From: Microvirga antarctica
GTDB lineage: Bacteria; Pseudomonadota; Alphaproteobacteria; Rhizobiales; Beijerinckiaceae
DNA length: 64,000 bases
NCBI RefSeq assembly: GCF_017921815.1
Contig: NZ_JAGEMM010000001.1
Span: forward strand, 1,240,001-1,304,000
Direction: 5' to 3'
Program-made: the position numbers and the translations under genes
Part shown: piece after piece, positions 55,826 through 64,000 of the stretch
Position numbering within the stretch: position 1 is the first letter of the stretch
Layout: the number at the start of each line of letters is the position of its first letter
Notes under the pieces: generated by a model
Databases searched by the model: none
Told to the model about the DNA's origin: nothing
What the model saw: the letters and a program-made list of their open reading frames with translations, nothing else

Positions 55826-57271
55826 CTAGCTCCAGCGCCGCAGGACGCCGATGACCCGGCGCATCCACGGATCCTGAGCCGACATCTTCAGGAATTCGAC
55901 CGCGGCCCGTTTCGTCGTCTCGCCATAGCTGGCATCCGAAAAAGCAAGGTCGGCGAGATCCGAGACACCAAGCCCCTTCGCCATGGCCAGCGCCCACGGC
56001 ATGATCAGGTCCGGGGCCTCCGGTCCCACCATCGTGCAGCCCAGAATGCGGCCGGACGGGGTGACGACAGCTTTGACATGCCCCTGTCCCCTCCCCCGGG
56101 CTCGCGCGCGGGCGTTGTCGGCAAAGGCCGCCCGCAGGATGCGAATGGCATGGCCCTCCGCCTTGGCCTGCTCTTCGGTGAGGCCAATGGCGGCAAAGGC
56201 CGGATCGAAAGCGCCAATCCGGGGCACGAGTAGCGGATCGAAGGGTTTGGCGTGCCTGAAGATCGCATGCCGAAAAGCGGTTCCCGCCTGCTCGGCAGTT
56301 GCTTGAATGGCAGTGTCGCCCACGGACGCGACAGGGCCAGCCGCGTAGATCCGTGCATTGCTGGTGCGCATGCGCGAATCGACCGCGATGGTCCCGGCCT
56401 TGGTTCTCACCTTGGCGACATCAAGCCCGAGATCGGCCAGCGCGGCCGTTTGCCGGTTGGCCACCAGGAGATGCGACGCCGTCAATGCGCCCGGCCCCAC
56501 ACCCGCTTGGACATCGCCGTCTGGGCGTGCCGTCAGCGTCGGTATGGCGTGAGAGAAGCGGATGTCGATCGCCTCCGCCCGCAGCCCGCGCGCGACGATG
56601 GCGGTCATTTCCGGATCCTCCGAGTGGAGGAGCCGGGGCCCCTCGACGAACATCGTCACGGCGGAGCCGAAGCGGCGATAGGCCTGAGCCAGGGCAATGG
56701 CCGTTGCGCCGCCGCCCAGCACAAGGAGATGGCGCGGGACGTCTGTCAGGTTCGGGATCGTGTCCGCATGGATGATCCGCGCGGGCTCGAGCCCGGTCAC
56801 CGGCGGCTCCTCACGTAGCGGTTCCGGTAGGAGGATGTATCGGCGCGCCTTGATGGTCTCCGCACCCGCCATTAGGGTCTCCGGGTTGCTGAACCGGGCG
56901 CCGGACTCGATGACCCGGACCCCCATCGCCTCGTAGCGCTCTGGCGCCGTCATCGGGGATCGGGCGGCCAGAATGTCTCTGGCGTGCGACAGGACCGCCG
57001 CGAGATCGACGGCCGGCGTTTCAGCATCAGGCCCGCCGCCGAATCGAACGCCAGTTCGAATGTCGTGAACCCGCTGCGCCACAGCGCTCAGAGCATCGAC
57101 CGCGGCCGGGCCGTCAAGCGACCCAAAGCGACCTGGAGCAACCACCACCACGGACAATCCCAGGAGCGCTCCGGTTGCGGCGACCGTGAGCGCCGCAGAG
57201 CCGCTGCCGACGATGCAGAGATCGGGCGTGAGAGCGACCTGCTTTGCCTTGAGTGCCATGGGCTTGTTCAC
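55826..57271 (-). CDS. Flavoprotein disulfide-reductase homologue lacking the catalytic cysteines
   Basis: The 481-residue protein has the two-dinucleotide fold of the mercuric reductase/dihydrolipoamide dehydrogenase family: CIVGSGSAALTVAATGALLG, HLLVLGGGATAIALAQAYRR, and a dimerisation domain (about 340-465) with PRIGAFDPAFAAIGLTEEQA. Key residues differ. Where GG(T/D)C-x-N-x-GC-x-PSK is expected after the first nucleotide motif, it reads GSLDGPAAVDAL with no Cys. The FAD-binding GD near the end of the central domain is AAGPVAS with Pro for Asp. The C-terminal His of the His-Glu pair is replaced in SDASYGETTKRAAVEF. It starts at a GTG with a GTGA overlap with the upstream gene. It may bind nucleotides without redox activity. 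Confidence 0.82.
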   Translation of the reverse strand: MNKPMALKAKQVALTPDLCIVGSGSAALTVAATGALLGLSVVVVAPGRFGSLDGPAAVDALSAVAQRVHDIRTGVRFGGGPDAETPAVDLAAVLSHARDILAARSPMTAPERYEAMGVRVIESGARFSNPETLMAGAETIKARRYILLPEPLREEPPVTGLEPARIIHADTIPNLTDVPRHLLVLGGGATAIALAQAYRRFGSAVTMFVEGPRLLHSEDPEMTAIVARGLRAEAIDIRFSHAIPTLTARPDGDVQAGVGPGALTASHLLVANRQTAALADLGLDVAKVRTKAGTIAVDSRMRTSNARIYAAGPVASVGDTAIQATAEQAGTAFRHAIFRHAKPFDPLLVPRIGAFDPAFAAIGLTEEQAKAEGHAIRILRAAFADNARARARGRGQGHVKAVVTPSGRILGCTMVGPEAPDLIMPWALAMAKGLGVSDLADLAFSDASYGETTKRAAVEFLKMSAQDPWMRRVIGVLRRWS

Positions 57272-58068
57272 CCGTCCGTCTCCCTGCGCCGCGCCTGCCA
57301 TCGTTTCGCCAGGATCGGACCAAGGGCCAGGATGCCAAGCACCGCCAGAGCTAGCACGAGTTGCCAACTGAGCAAGCTTTCCGGATGAAAATCCAGGACG
57401 CAAGGGCTGCGGCCGGCCAGCCTGCACGCCGCCAGCATCCGCTCCTGTGCGGCAATCACCGTATCGAGCCCGGAGCCTGCAACCGCAAAGGCGTAGCAGA
57501 TCGGGATGACACCCAGCTGCGTTCCGATCAGGAACGTCCGCAGGCGCATGCCGAACAGGGCAGCTGCCAGGTTGGTCACCCAGAACGGCATCACAGGCAG
57601 CAGGCGCAGGAACAGCAGGTAGGAAAACGCGTCGGCGCGAAAGCCCGCTGCCAGTCTCTGGATTCGGGAGCCCGCCCTGCGAAGCAGCGGCTCCGCGATC
57701 GACGTGCGGGCGATGAGGAAGATACTGCCCGCCCCCAGTGTGGCCGAAACCGCCGCCAGAGCTCCGCCGATCGCCCAGCCGAACAGATAGCCGCCCGTCA
57801 TCGACAGGAAGATCGAAGCGGGGATCGAAAGCGTGACGATGGACGCATAGACAAGCACATAGAGGCATGCGGCCCATACCGGGTGAGCCGCGACCACCGC
57901 CCGGATGGCGTTCTGATGGGCCACGAGCGTCTCGAAACTCAGGGCATGGTGGAGCCCGCTCGAGAAAGCGACGCCCACGGCGAGGACCACGAGAAGCGGC
58001 GGCAGATAGCGAAGCAGCCGGGCTCGCCGGAGACCCTGGTCGGCTTCTTTGACTTTTTCGCCCACCAT
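57268..58068 (-). CDS. TVP38/TMEM64 (DedA-superfamily) membrane protein
   Basis: The 266-residue protein has a basic N-terminus, then a hydrophobic helix (YLPPLLVVLAVGVAFSSGL). The core VTT domain (about 75-205) carries the motifs LSIPASIFLSMTGGYLFGWA, GAGSIFLIARTSIAE, FLRLLPVMPFWVTNLAAALF and the re-entrant-loop LIGTQLGVIPICYAFAVAGS. A C-terminal helix ends at RRRETDG. Related proteins act in lipid or lipid-carrier flipping. I chose the ATG at 58068 with AAGGGG just upstream; an ATG at 58128 in the same frame is possible. It overlaps the flavoprotein-like gene by four bases. Confidence 0.88.
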   Translation of the reverse strand: MVGEKVKEADQGLRRARLLRYLPPLLVVLAVGVAFSSGLHHALSFETLVAHQNAIRAVVAAHPVWAACLYVLVYASIVTLSIPASIFLSMTGGYLFGWAIGGALAAVSATLGAGSIFLIARTSIAEPLLRRAGSRIQRLAAGFRADAFSYLLFLRLLPVMPFWVTNLAAALFGMRLRTFLIGTQLGVIPICYAFAVAGSGLDTVIAAQERMLAACRLAGRSPCVLDFHPESLLSWQLVLALAVLGILALGPILAKRWQARRRETDG

Positions 58069-58332
58069 TTCCCCTTCGCGCGCTTTTGCCTTATGTGGCG
58101 TTTCCCGGGCCGTTGCCCAGATCACCATCGGGGTCCAAGGCTTGTTTTCGCGCCGCGTGAAAGCCGAGACGAGCGTTGACTTTGAGGCCTTGTTCCGCCA
58201 TAAGCCCGCATCTGACAGCGCTCATTTGGGCGCTGATCGTATTTTCGAAACAGTTTCGGGGCGAAAGCCCTCTAATTCAGACGGGCGCGAGCCAGTGAGC
58301 ACCGCTGCCCCTCATTCGACCGGAGAAGTGCC
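58069..58332. other. Region upstream of rpmH and TVP38
   Basis: About 264 bases separate the divergent membrane-protein operon and rpmH. No gene or clear promoter can be assigned; no DnaA-box-like sequence was seen. Confidence 0.4.
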
Positions 58333-58467
58333 GTGAAGAGGACTTATCAACCGAGCAAGCTCGTTCGCAAGCGCCGCCATGGCTTTCGCGCGCGCATGGC
58401 AACCAAGGGCGGCCGCAAGGTGATCGCTGCTCGCCGCGCTCACGGCCGCAAGCGCCTGTCGGCTTAA
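58333..58467 (+). CDS. rpmH: Ribosomal protein bL34
   Basis: The 44-residue protein reads [20 protein letters not shown] and ends [11 protein letters not shown], the invariant L34 pattern. It starts at GTG with GGAGAAG upstream. It is the first gene of the conserved rpmH-rnpA-yidC block. Confidence 0.96.
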   Translation: MKRTYQPSKLVRKRRHGFRARMATKGGRKVIAARRAHGRKRLSA

Positions 58468-58473
58468 AGCGTC

Positions 58474-58914
58474 TTGGACGGCCCGGTGCGCGAGCCTCGC
58501 GCAGGTTTGATCGGGCGCCTGACGAAACGACCAGACTTCGTCGCGGCGGCCTCGGGCCGCCGCTTTCATACCGATCGAATGACGGTGCAGGGTCGCCTGC
58601 GAGAGGCGGCTTTCGGAATTCGGTTCGGATTGACCGTCACCAAGCGCGTCGGCCACGCAACGGAGCGAAATCGCATCAAGAGACGGCTTCGGACGGTCTG
58701 CCAGAAGGCTGGCCTCGACTACCGCCACATCGATGCGGATATCGTGATCATCGGTCGGCGCGACATCCTGACCGCTGACTATGACGTGCTGATCGACGAT
58801 CTTCGGCGGGCGCTGCGGGTCGTCACGAAGCCCAAGAGCACACGGTCGGAGGACCGTCCCCCCTCCTCCTCACCTCCCATCAACGGCGAGCGGCGCGGAC
58901 AGACCCATGCGTAA
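58474..58914 (+). CDS. rnpA: Ribonuclease P protein component
   Basis: The 146-residue protein has [20 protein letters not shown] and the family motif [23 protein letters not shown], followed by a C-terminal basic tail. It supplies the protein subunit of RNase P for tRNA 5' processing. Start assignment is uncertain: TTG at 58474 or GTG at 58486, both just after rpmH. It overlaps yidC by eight bases. The C-terminal tail (Pro/Ser-rich) is longer than in E. coli. Confidence 0.93.
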   Translation: MDGPVREPRAGLIGRLTKRPDFVAAASGRRFHTDRMTVQGRLREAAFGIRFGLTVTKRVGHATERNRIKRRLRTVCQKAGLDYRHIDADIVIIGRRDILTADYDVLIDDLRRALRVVTKPKSTRSEDRPPSSSPPINGERRGQTHA

Positions 58915-60757
58915 CGAAAACAAGAACCTCATCGTGGCTATCGCGCTGTCGATGGCGATTCTGATCGGCTGGCAATATTTCTTCGCGGCACCGGAGGCCG
59001 AAAGGCACCGCGTCGCGACACAGCAGCAGGCAGCACAGGTCAACCCCAACGCGCCCAACGCCCCCGCCACGCCAAGCCAGGCCGGCGGACCGTCCGCGTC
59101 CGTGCCCGGCACCGTCCCGAACGCCCCGGCAGCCTCTGCCATCGAGGCCCGAGACGTCGCCCTCGCCCGCTCGCCGCGGGTCGCCATCGACACACCCTCG
59201 GTCCTCGGGTCGATCAATCTGCGCGGCGGCCGTATCGACGACGTGGCGTTGAGAACTTACCACGAGACCGTCGACCCGAAGAGCGCGAACATCATCCTGT
59301 TCTCGCCTACCGGCACGCAGAACCCCTATTATGCCGAGTTCGGCTGGGTCGGTGCGCAGCCCGACGCGCTGCCAGGCCCGAACACGATCTGGACCGCCGA
59401 CAAGCCGTCGCTCACGCAAAACAGCCCCGTGACCCTCTCTTACGACAACAACCAGGGCCTGATTTTCCGCAGGGTGATTTCCCTCGACGACAAGTTCATG
59501 TTCACGGTCAAGGACTCGGTCCAGAACCGTGGCGGCGCCCCTGTCACGCTGCATCCCTATGGCCTCGTTTCGCGGCACGGGACGCCCACGACCCTGGGCT
59601 ACTACGTTCTCCATGAAGGCATGATCGGTGTCCTCGGCGAACAAGGCCTTCAGGAATTCACCTATTCCAAGCTCGACAAGGAAGGCGCGCTCTCGGCGCC
59701 GAACACCGTCGGGCGGGTATGGGACAACGCCGTCGGCGGGTTCCTCGGCATTACCGACAAATACTGGGCAGCGGCCGTCGTTCCGGACCAGGGCCAGCCC
59801 TACCAGGGCTCGTTCACCGCGCGCCAGGACCCGACCGGCAAGGTCTATCAGGCCAACGTGCTGGGCGCCCAGCAGGTGCTCCAGCCCGGTGCGACCACCG
59901 AGATGACCCAGCGGCTGTTTGCAGGCGCCAAGGAAGTCGCGACCGTCGACCAGTATGCCGACACGTACAAGATCAAGAATTTCGACCTGCTGATCGATTG
60001 GGGCTGGTTTTATTTTATCACCAAGCCGCTCTTCAAGGTGCTGGACTTCTTCTACCGCCTCGTCGGCAACTTCGGCGTGGCTATCCTGATCGTGACCGTC
60101 ATCCTGAAGATCTTCTTCTTTCCGCTGGCCAGCAAATCCTATGCGTCGATGGCCAAGATGAAAGCGGTCCAGCCCGAAATGGCTTCGATCCGCGAGCGCT
60201 TCAAGGACGACAAGGTCAAGCAGCAACAGGCGCTGATGGAGCTGTACAAGAAGGAGAAGATCAACCCGGTGGCCGGCTGCTGGCCGGTGGTGATCCAGAT
60301 CCCGGTCTTCTTCGCCCTGTATAAAGTGCTGTTCGTCACCATCGAGATGCGCCACGCGCCGTTCTTCGGCTGGATCAAGGATCTGGCGGCGCCCGATCCC
60401 ACCTCGATCTTCAATCTCTTCGGATTGCTGCCCTACAATCCGGGCTCCGTTCCGGTCATCGGTCATTTCCTCATGCTGGGCGCGTGGCCCATCATGATGG
60501 GCATCACCATGTGGCTGCAGATGAAGATGAATCCGGAACCGCCGGACCCGGTTCAGAAGCAGGTCTTCGCGTGGATGCCGGTGATCTTCACCTTCATGCT
60601 CGGATCCTTCCCCGCGGGTCTCGTCATCTACTGGGCCTGGAACAACCTTCTGTCGGTGACCCAGCAGGGCTTCATCATGCGCCGCAACGGCGTGAAGATC
60701 GAACTCTGGGACAACGTGCGCGGCATGTTCGGCAAAAAGAGCCCTGCCAAGGGCTGA
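58907..60757 (+). CDS. yidC: Membrane protein insertase YidC
   Basis: The 616-residue insertase has an N-terminal helix ([20 protein letters not shown]), a long periplasmic domain (about 60-345) and the 60KD_IMP core. The core has helices at [15 protein letters not shown] and [20 protein letters not shown], the cytoplasmic segment [20 protein letters not shown], and C-terminal helices including [20 protein letters not shown] and [20 protein letters not shown]. It inserts and folds inner-membrane proteins with or without Sec. A strong terminator follows. Confidence 0.95.
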   Translation: MRNENKNLIVAIALSMAILIGWQYFFAAPEAERHRVATQQQAAQVNPNAPNAPATPSQAGGPSASVPGTVPNAPAASAIEARDVALARSPRVAIDTPSVLGSINLRGGRIDDVALRTYHETVDPKSANIILFSPTGTQNPYYAEFGWVGAQPDALPGPNTIWTADKPSLTQNSPVTLSYDNNQGLIFRRVISLDDKFMFTVKDSVQNRGGAPVTLHPYGLVSRHGTPTTLGYYVLHEGMIGVLGEQGLQEFTYSKLDKEGALSAPNTVGRVWDNAVGGFLGITDKYWAAAVVPDQGQPYQGSFTARQDPTGKVYQANVLGAQQVLQPGATTEMTQRLFAGAKEVATVDQYADTYKIKNFDLLIDWGWFYFITKPLFKVLDFFYRLVGNFGVAILIVTVILKIFFFPLASKSYASMAKMKAVQPEMASIRERFKDDKVKQQQALMELYKKEKINPVAGCWPVVIQIPVFFALYKVLFVTIEMRHAPFFGWIKDLAAPDPTSIFNLFGLLPYNPGSVPVIGHFLMLGAWPIMMGITMWLQMKMNPEPPDPVQKQVFAWMPVIFTFMLGSFPAGLVIYWAWNNLLSVTQQGFIMRRNGVKIELWDNVRGMFGKKSPAKG

Positions 60758-60780
60758 AGAGACCGAATGAGAGATCAGAA

Positions 60781-60808
60781 ATCCCCGGTTCCGCCGGGGA
60801 TTTTTTTT
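60781..60808 (+). terminator. Intrinsic terminator after yidC
   Basis: The stem ATCCCCGG (60781-60788) and CCGGGGAT (60794-60801) with loop TTCCG is followed by a run of eight T. It ends the rpmH-rnpA-yidC transcript. Confidence 0.9.
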
Positions 60809-60899
60809 GCCCTGCCGCCATCTGTCAAAACCCCTCGACAGGCGGAACGTCGCAGCGCCTATATGAGAGATCGTCTCGTAGGACCTGGGCCATGGCTGC

Positions 60900-62423
60900 A
60901 TGAATATTTCGCCAAAGCGCGACAGCGCAAAGCCCGGACGCGGCGCGTTCCGGGAGCGCGAGTTGAAGCTCGCCTGCGAGCCTGTCGCCTTCGCGCATCT
61001 GATGGCCCATCCGCTGATTGCCGCAGCAAAGCCCCTGCGTGACAAAAGCGGGCTGCTCCTGGCCACTTATTTCGACACCCCCGAAGAGGACCTGCGCCGC
61101 GCCGGTATCGCGCTCCGCCTGCGCAGGCGCCGCGGCCGCACCGTGCAGACGATCAAGGCAACCCGCGCCCGCGGCCTTGCCTTCGACCGCGGAGAGTGGG
61201 AATCCGAGGTGGAGGGCGGCCTCGATTTCGCGGCGGCGCGCGGAACACCCCTTCGCCGCATTCTCAAGAGTGAAATGATCCGGGACCGGATCCAGAAGCG
61301 ATTTGCTGTCGAAACCCGCCGTCAGGCCTTCCTGATCGAAACAGACGGCTTTGCGGTGGAATGCGCGCTCGACCACGCTGTGGTCAAGGCCGGTCGACGC
61401 TCCCAACCGACGACGGAAATCGAGCTTGAATTGCTGCGCGGCGAACCGGAGGACCTGTTCCGACTGGCGCGCAAACTCTCGAAGGCGGGTCCGCTTCGCC
61501 TCAGTCTGGTGGCCAAATCGGAGCGCGGTTACCGCCTCCTGTCGGCGGCCGGCGGCCATCCGGTCAAAGCCGCCTGCCCGTCCGTCACCAAGGGGACGCC
61601 GAGCGCTCCCGCTTTTCAGGCCATGGCCCGGGAGGCCCTGGCGCAGATCATTCACAATGAAGAACTGGTGCGATCCTTCGGCGATCCCGAAGCGCTCCAC
61701 CAGATGCGCGTGGGCTTTCGCCGCCTGAAGACCCTGGTCGGGCTGTTCAGGCCGATGCTCGCCGGCAAACAATCCAAGCGGATCAGGAAGGGCCTGCAAT
61801 GGGCGGCGCGGCTCTCGGGGCCGGCGCGCGACATCGACGTTCTGCAGCAGCGGGCTGCATCTGGCGGGTTGGTCTCCGAGCACGTCGCCATCGCGGATCG
61901 CCGTCGCGCGATTTATGCCGACCTGTTGTGGGACCTCGGAAGGCCCCGCTTTGGCCGGGTGCTGCTGAATACGGCCGTCTGGATCGAATCGGGACGATGG
62001 CTGTCGCACGCCGGCAACAAGACCGCAGCGGCGCGCGCGCAGCCGGTGGAGGAATTGACCGCCAAGGCGCTGTCACGACGCTGGAAACAGATCCGCCGCA
62101 CGCTCAAGCATCTGGATTCCCTGACGCCAGAGGCGCGTCACAAACTGCGCCTGCGCATCAAGGCCCTGCGCTATGGCTCGGAATTTGTCGCCGGGGCTTT
62201 CAAAGGCCGGCAGGCGACGCGGCGCCGGGCAGCCTTGGCAATCGTCCTTGAGGGGCTGCAGGACAGTCTGGGCCAGTTGAACGACATCGTGGCCGGGGAT
62301 CGCGTCCTCGGCCGATCGGCCGACGACGACGGGAACGAGACCGCCAGTCTCAGGCTTGGCCTGATGGCCGATTCGCAGCGACTGGCCTTCCGCCTGCGCG
62401 CCATGCCACCGTTCTGGCGCTGA
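60900..62423 (+). CDS. CYTH-CHAD domain protein, putative inorganic triphosphatase
   Basis: The 507-residue protein has an N-terminal CYTH domain (about 15-215) with FRERELKLACEPVAF (ExExK motif variant E-x-E-x-K), RLRRRRGRTVQTIKATRARG and TEIELELLRGEPEDLFRLAR. A C-terminal CHAD domain (about 235-500) follows with EALHQMRVGFRRLKTLVGLF and RHKLRLRIKALRYGSEFVAG. CYTH domains hydrolyse inorganic triphosphate; CHAD domains bind polyphosphate. This fusion is common in proteobacteria. It sits between yidC and yihA. Confidence 0.9.
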   Translation: MNISPKRDSAKPGRGAFRERELKLACEPVAFAHLMAHPLIAAAKPLRDKSGLLLATYFDTPEEDLRRAGIALRLRRRRGRTVQTIKATRARGLAFDRGEWESEVEGGLDFAAARGTPLRRILKSEMIRDRIQKRFAVETRRQAFLIETDGFAVECALDHAVVKAGRRSQPTTEIELELLRGEPEDLFRLARKLSKAGPLRLSLVAKSERGYRLLSAAGGHPVKAACPSVTKGTPSAPAFQAMAREALAQIIHNEELVRSFGDPEALHQMRVGFRRLKTLVGLFRPMLAGKQSKRIRKGLQWAARLSGPARDIDVLQQRAASGGLVSEHVAIADRRRAIYADLLWDLGRPRFGRVLLNTAVWIESGRWLSHAGNKTAAARAQPVEELTAKALSRRWKQIRRTLKHLDSLTPEARHKLRLRIKALRYGSEFVAGAFKGRQATRRRAALAIVLEGLQDSLGQLNDIVAGDRVLGRSADDDGNETASLRLGLMADSQRLAFRLRAMPPFWR

Positions 62424-62485
62424 CGATCAGGCGCGCCACCCGCCATGCGCCTTGAAGAACGGCGCAGGAGCGTCGATAAGGGGCG

Positions 62486-63142
62486 ATGACCGACATCGAA
62501 CCTGACACCGATCCCTTTATCGAATCCGGCCGGAAGCTTTTTGCGGGCGAAGCGGATTTCATCTGGGCCGCCAATTCCCTGTCCAACCTCCCGCCCATGT
62601 CGAAGGTGGAGATCGCGTTTGCGGGCCGCTCGAATGTCGGCAAGTCCAGCCTTGTCAATGCCTTGACCGGCCGCAACACGCTGGCCCGGACATCGCACAC
62701 GCCTGGCCGGACCCAGCAACTCAATTTCTTCGACATCGGCGGGCGGTTCCATCTCGTCGACATGCCCGGCTACGGTTATGCCGCCGTCGAAAAGGCGAAG
62801 GTCGCGGCCTGGACCAAGCTGATCCACGACTACCTGCGCGGCCGCTCGACCCTCGGCCGGGTGTACCTGCTCATCGATGCCCGACACGGCATCAAGGCGG
62901 TCGACGAGGTCCTGCTCGAAACCCTCGACAAGGCCGCGGTCTCCTACCAGATCATCCTGACCAAGGCCGACGAGCTGAAACCCGGCGGGATCGAGGAACG
63001 GCTTGCCGAAACGGCCGCCAATATCGCCAAGCGCGCCGCGGCGTTCCCCGAGATCATCCCCACCTCGAGCAGGCTCGGGACCGGCATCGCGGACCTGCGC
63101 ACCTCCGTTGCGCGCCTTCTCAGCGAACGGGGCGCCGGATGA
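62486..63142 (+). CDS. engB: Ribosome biogenesis GTPase YihA/YsxC (EngB)
   Basis: The 218-residue GTPase has the G1 motif FAGRSNVGKSSLVNALTG, the switch region LARTSHTPGRTQQLNFFDIG, G3 DMPGYGYAAV, G4 TKADEL (as LTKADELKPGG) and G5 TSS. It assists assembly of the large ribosomal subunit. It overlaps the DUF423 gene by four bases. Confidence 0.94.
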   Translation: MTDIEPDTDPFIESGRKLFAGEADFIWAANSLSNLPPMSKVEIAFAGRSNVGKSSLVNALTGRNTLARTSHTPGRTQQLNFFDIGGRFHLVDMPGYGYAAVEKAKVAAWTKLIHDYLRGRSTLGRVYLLIDARHGIKAVDEVLLETLDKAAVSYQIILTKADELKPGGIEERLAETAANIAKRAAAFPEIIPTSSRLGTGIADLRTSVARLLSERGAG

Positions 63143-63510
63143 GCCTGCCGGAACGGATGCTCCTCGCGCTTGGCGCATTGTCCGGCCTGCTCGGCGTCGC
63201 CCTCTCGGCGGCAGCCGCCCATGTCACGGGCAGCGGATCTCTCCAGATCGCCGCGCAGTTCCTGCTCTTTCATGCGCCTGTCCTTCTCGCCATGGCGGCC
63301 CTTGTGGCCGGCGGCTTCGTCCATCCGAAGATCGGTCGGCTGGCGGGCTATGTGCTTGTCGTCGGCCTCATCCTGTTCTGCGGTGACCTCTCGCGCCGCG
63401 CGCTCTCCGGCGAGGCGCTGGCGCCCATGGCCGCGCCGACCGGCGGCGTTCTGCTCATGCTGGGCTGGATCCTGATCGCTGCCGCAGGTTTTGTTCGCCC
63501 CCGTGCCTGA
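63139..63510 (+). CDS. DUF423 family inner-membrane protein
   Basis: The 123-residue protein has four hydrophobic helices: MLLALGALSGLLGVALSAAA, QFLLFHAPVLLAMAALVAGG, LAGYVLVVGLILFCGDLSRR and APTGGVLLMLGWILIAAAGF. This is the DUF423/YgdD type. Function unknown. The ATG overlaps the engB stop by four bases. Confidence 0.9.
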   Translation: MSLPERMLLALGALSGLLGVALSAAAAHVTGSGSLQIAAQFLLFHAPVLLAMAALVAGGFVHPKIGRLAGYVLVVGLILFCGDLSRRALSGEALAPMAAPTGGVLLMLGWILIAAAGFVRPRA

Positions 63511-63585
63511 AGCGCCTGTTTCCAGACGGGCGGCGCTGGGCTAGAAGGCAACCCGTTTCGTTCACCGCCCATGCCGGAGCCGTCC

Positions 63586-64000
63586 ATGTCCGAATCGCCG
63601 TCCCCGATCGATCAGCTGCCGGACGTGCACGTCCAGGCGGAAGTGCTCGTGCAGGCCCTGCCCCACATGCAGCGTTATGACCAGCAGGTCGTCGTGATCA
63701 AATATGGCGGCCACGCCATGGGCGATCGGGCTGCAGCCGAAGATTTTGCCGAGGACGTGGTTCTTCTCGAGCAGTCCGGCATCAAGCCGATCGTCGTCCA
63801 CGGGGGCGGCCCACAGATCGGCAAGATGCTGGAAAAACTCGGCATCAAATCCGAGTTCAAGGCGGGCCTGCGGGTGACCGATCAGGCCACCGTCGAGGTC
63901 GTCGAAATGGTCTTGGCTGGGTCGATCAACAAGCAGATCGTCGGCTGGATCGGCGCCGAAGGCGGCAAGGCCGTTGGCCTGTGCGGCAAGGACGGCAACA
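63586..64000 (+). CDS. argB: Acetylglutamate kinase (5' part, cut by window edge)
   Basis: The visible 138 codons show the ArgB start and core: [13 protein letters not shown] (Lys for phosphoryl transfer), [20 protein letters not shown] and [20 protein letters not shown], plus the substrate-binding segment CGKDGN. It phosphorylates N-acetylglutamate in arginine biosynthesis. I chose the ATG at 63586, with GGAGC seven bases upstream; an in-frame ATG lies 15 bases earlier at 63571. The gene continues past the window. Confidence 0.93.
   Translation, partial: MSESPSPIDQLPDVHVQAEVLVQALPHMQRYDQQVVVIKYGGHAMGDRAAAEDFAEDVVLLEQSGIKPIVVHGGGPQIGKMLEKLGIKSEFKAGLRVTDQATVEVVEMVLAGSINKQIVGWIGAEGGKAVGLCGKDGN

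Noticed and set aside
58069..58332. Replication origin near rpmH
   Set aside because: No DnaA-box cluster and no dnaA; in alphaproteobacteria rpmH is usually not near the origin.
58880..61066. A 728-codon minus-strand frame over yidC and the CYTH gene
   Set aside because: Antisense to two confident genes; its composition is rich in His, Asp and Arg as is usual for such shadows.
1..64000. CRISPR arrays, insertion sequences, prophage genes
   Set aside because: No regularly spaced direct repeats, transposase or phage structural genes were seen on either strand.

Overview
The window looks like a chromosomal segment from an alphaproteobacterium, most likely Hyphomicrobiales (Rhizobiales). The evidence is the GC-rich coding bias, the block rpmH-rnpA-yidC-(CYTH/CHAD)-yihA-DUF423-argB at the right end, a tamA-tamB pair, a DUF6481 gene, a sigma factor of the alphaproteobacterial EcfG type, and a LuxI resembling the RpaI/BjaI/BraI synthases of Rhodopseudomonas and Bradyrhizobium. 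There is no transposase, integrase, rRNA or CRISPR array. One tRNA gene, tRNA-Arg(ACG), is present. The genus cannot be decided from the window.

Layout. 0-3.7 kb: a truncated DUF883-like membrane protein, an XRE regulator, a luxR-luxI quorum-sensing pair with a recognisable lux box, and small stress-type membrane proteins. 3.7-10 kb: tamA-tamB for outer-membrane assembly. 10-16.2 kb: an L,D-transpeptidase, a sigma factor that appears to be a NepR-EcfG fusion, a PHB-depolymerase-family esterase, a DUF892 ferritin-like protein, DUF2188 and DUF6481 proteins, and an aldo/keto reductase. 16.4-25.7 kb: a nine-gene operon (IclR regulator, HyuA, HyuB, a complete Liv-type ABC importer, a cupin). 26-28 kb: a zinc metallopeptidase and a patatin, translationally coupled. 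28-32.3 kb: a periplasmic molybdenum hydroxylase (large subunit, 2Fe-2S subunit, triheme cytochrome c). 32.6-33.7 kb: a SET-domain protein and a small unknown. 33.7-44 kb: potassium uptake (kup and a full kdp operon with kdpF and two further tiny membrane ORFs). 44-49.2 kb: a polar-amino-acid-type ABC importer with a GntR regulator and mannonate dehydratase. 49.5-53.8 kb: an EAL phosphodiesterase, a small secreted protein, a second L,D-transpeptidase and an ice-binding-domain autotransporter. 54.2-58.1 kb: tRNA-Arg, an orphan histidine kinase, a flavoprotein relative lacking its catalytic cysteines, and a TVP38/TMEM64 membrane protein. 58.3-64 kb: the conserved rpmH-to-argB block.

How the parts may work together. 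The strongest theme in the first 15 kb is the alphaproteobacterial general stress response. One sequence upstream of a small membrane-protein gene matches GGAAC-N17-CGTT exactly, and four near matches lie 27-36 bases upstream of other typical stress genes (DUF883-like, GlsB-like, DUF892, DUF2188). The NepR-EcfG fusion sits among them. NepR is normally a separate anti-sigma factor that holds EcfG inactive until PhyR titrates it, so a cis fusion would be an unusual, possibly self-inhibited sigma factor. It is my main candidate for an undescribed system. Other oddities are the ice-binding autotransporter, the cysteine-less flavoprotein next to TVP38, and the tiny kdp ORFs. All functional statements rest on reading translated sequence and recalled family motifs; no database search was run.
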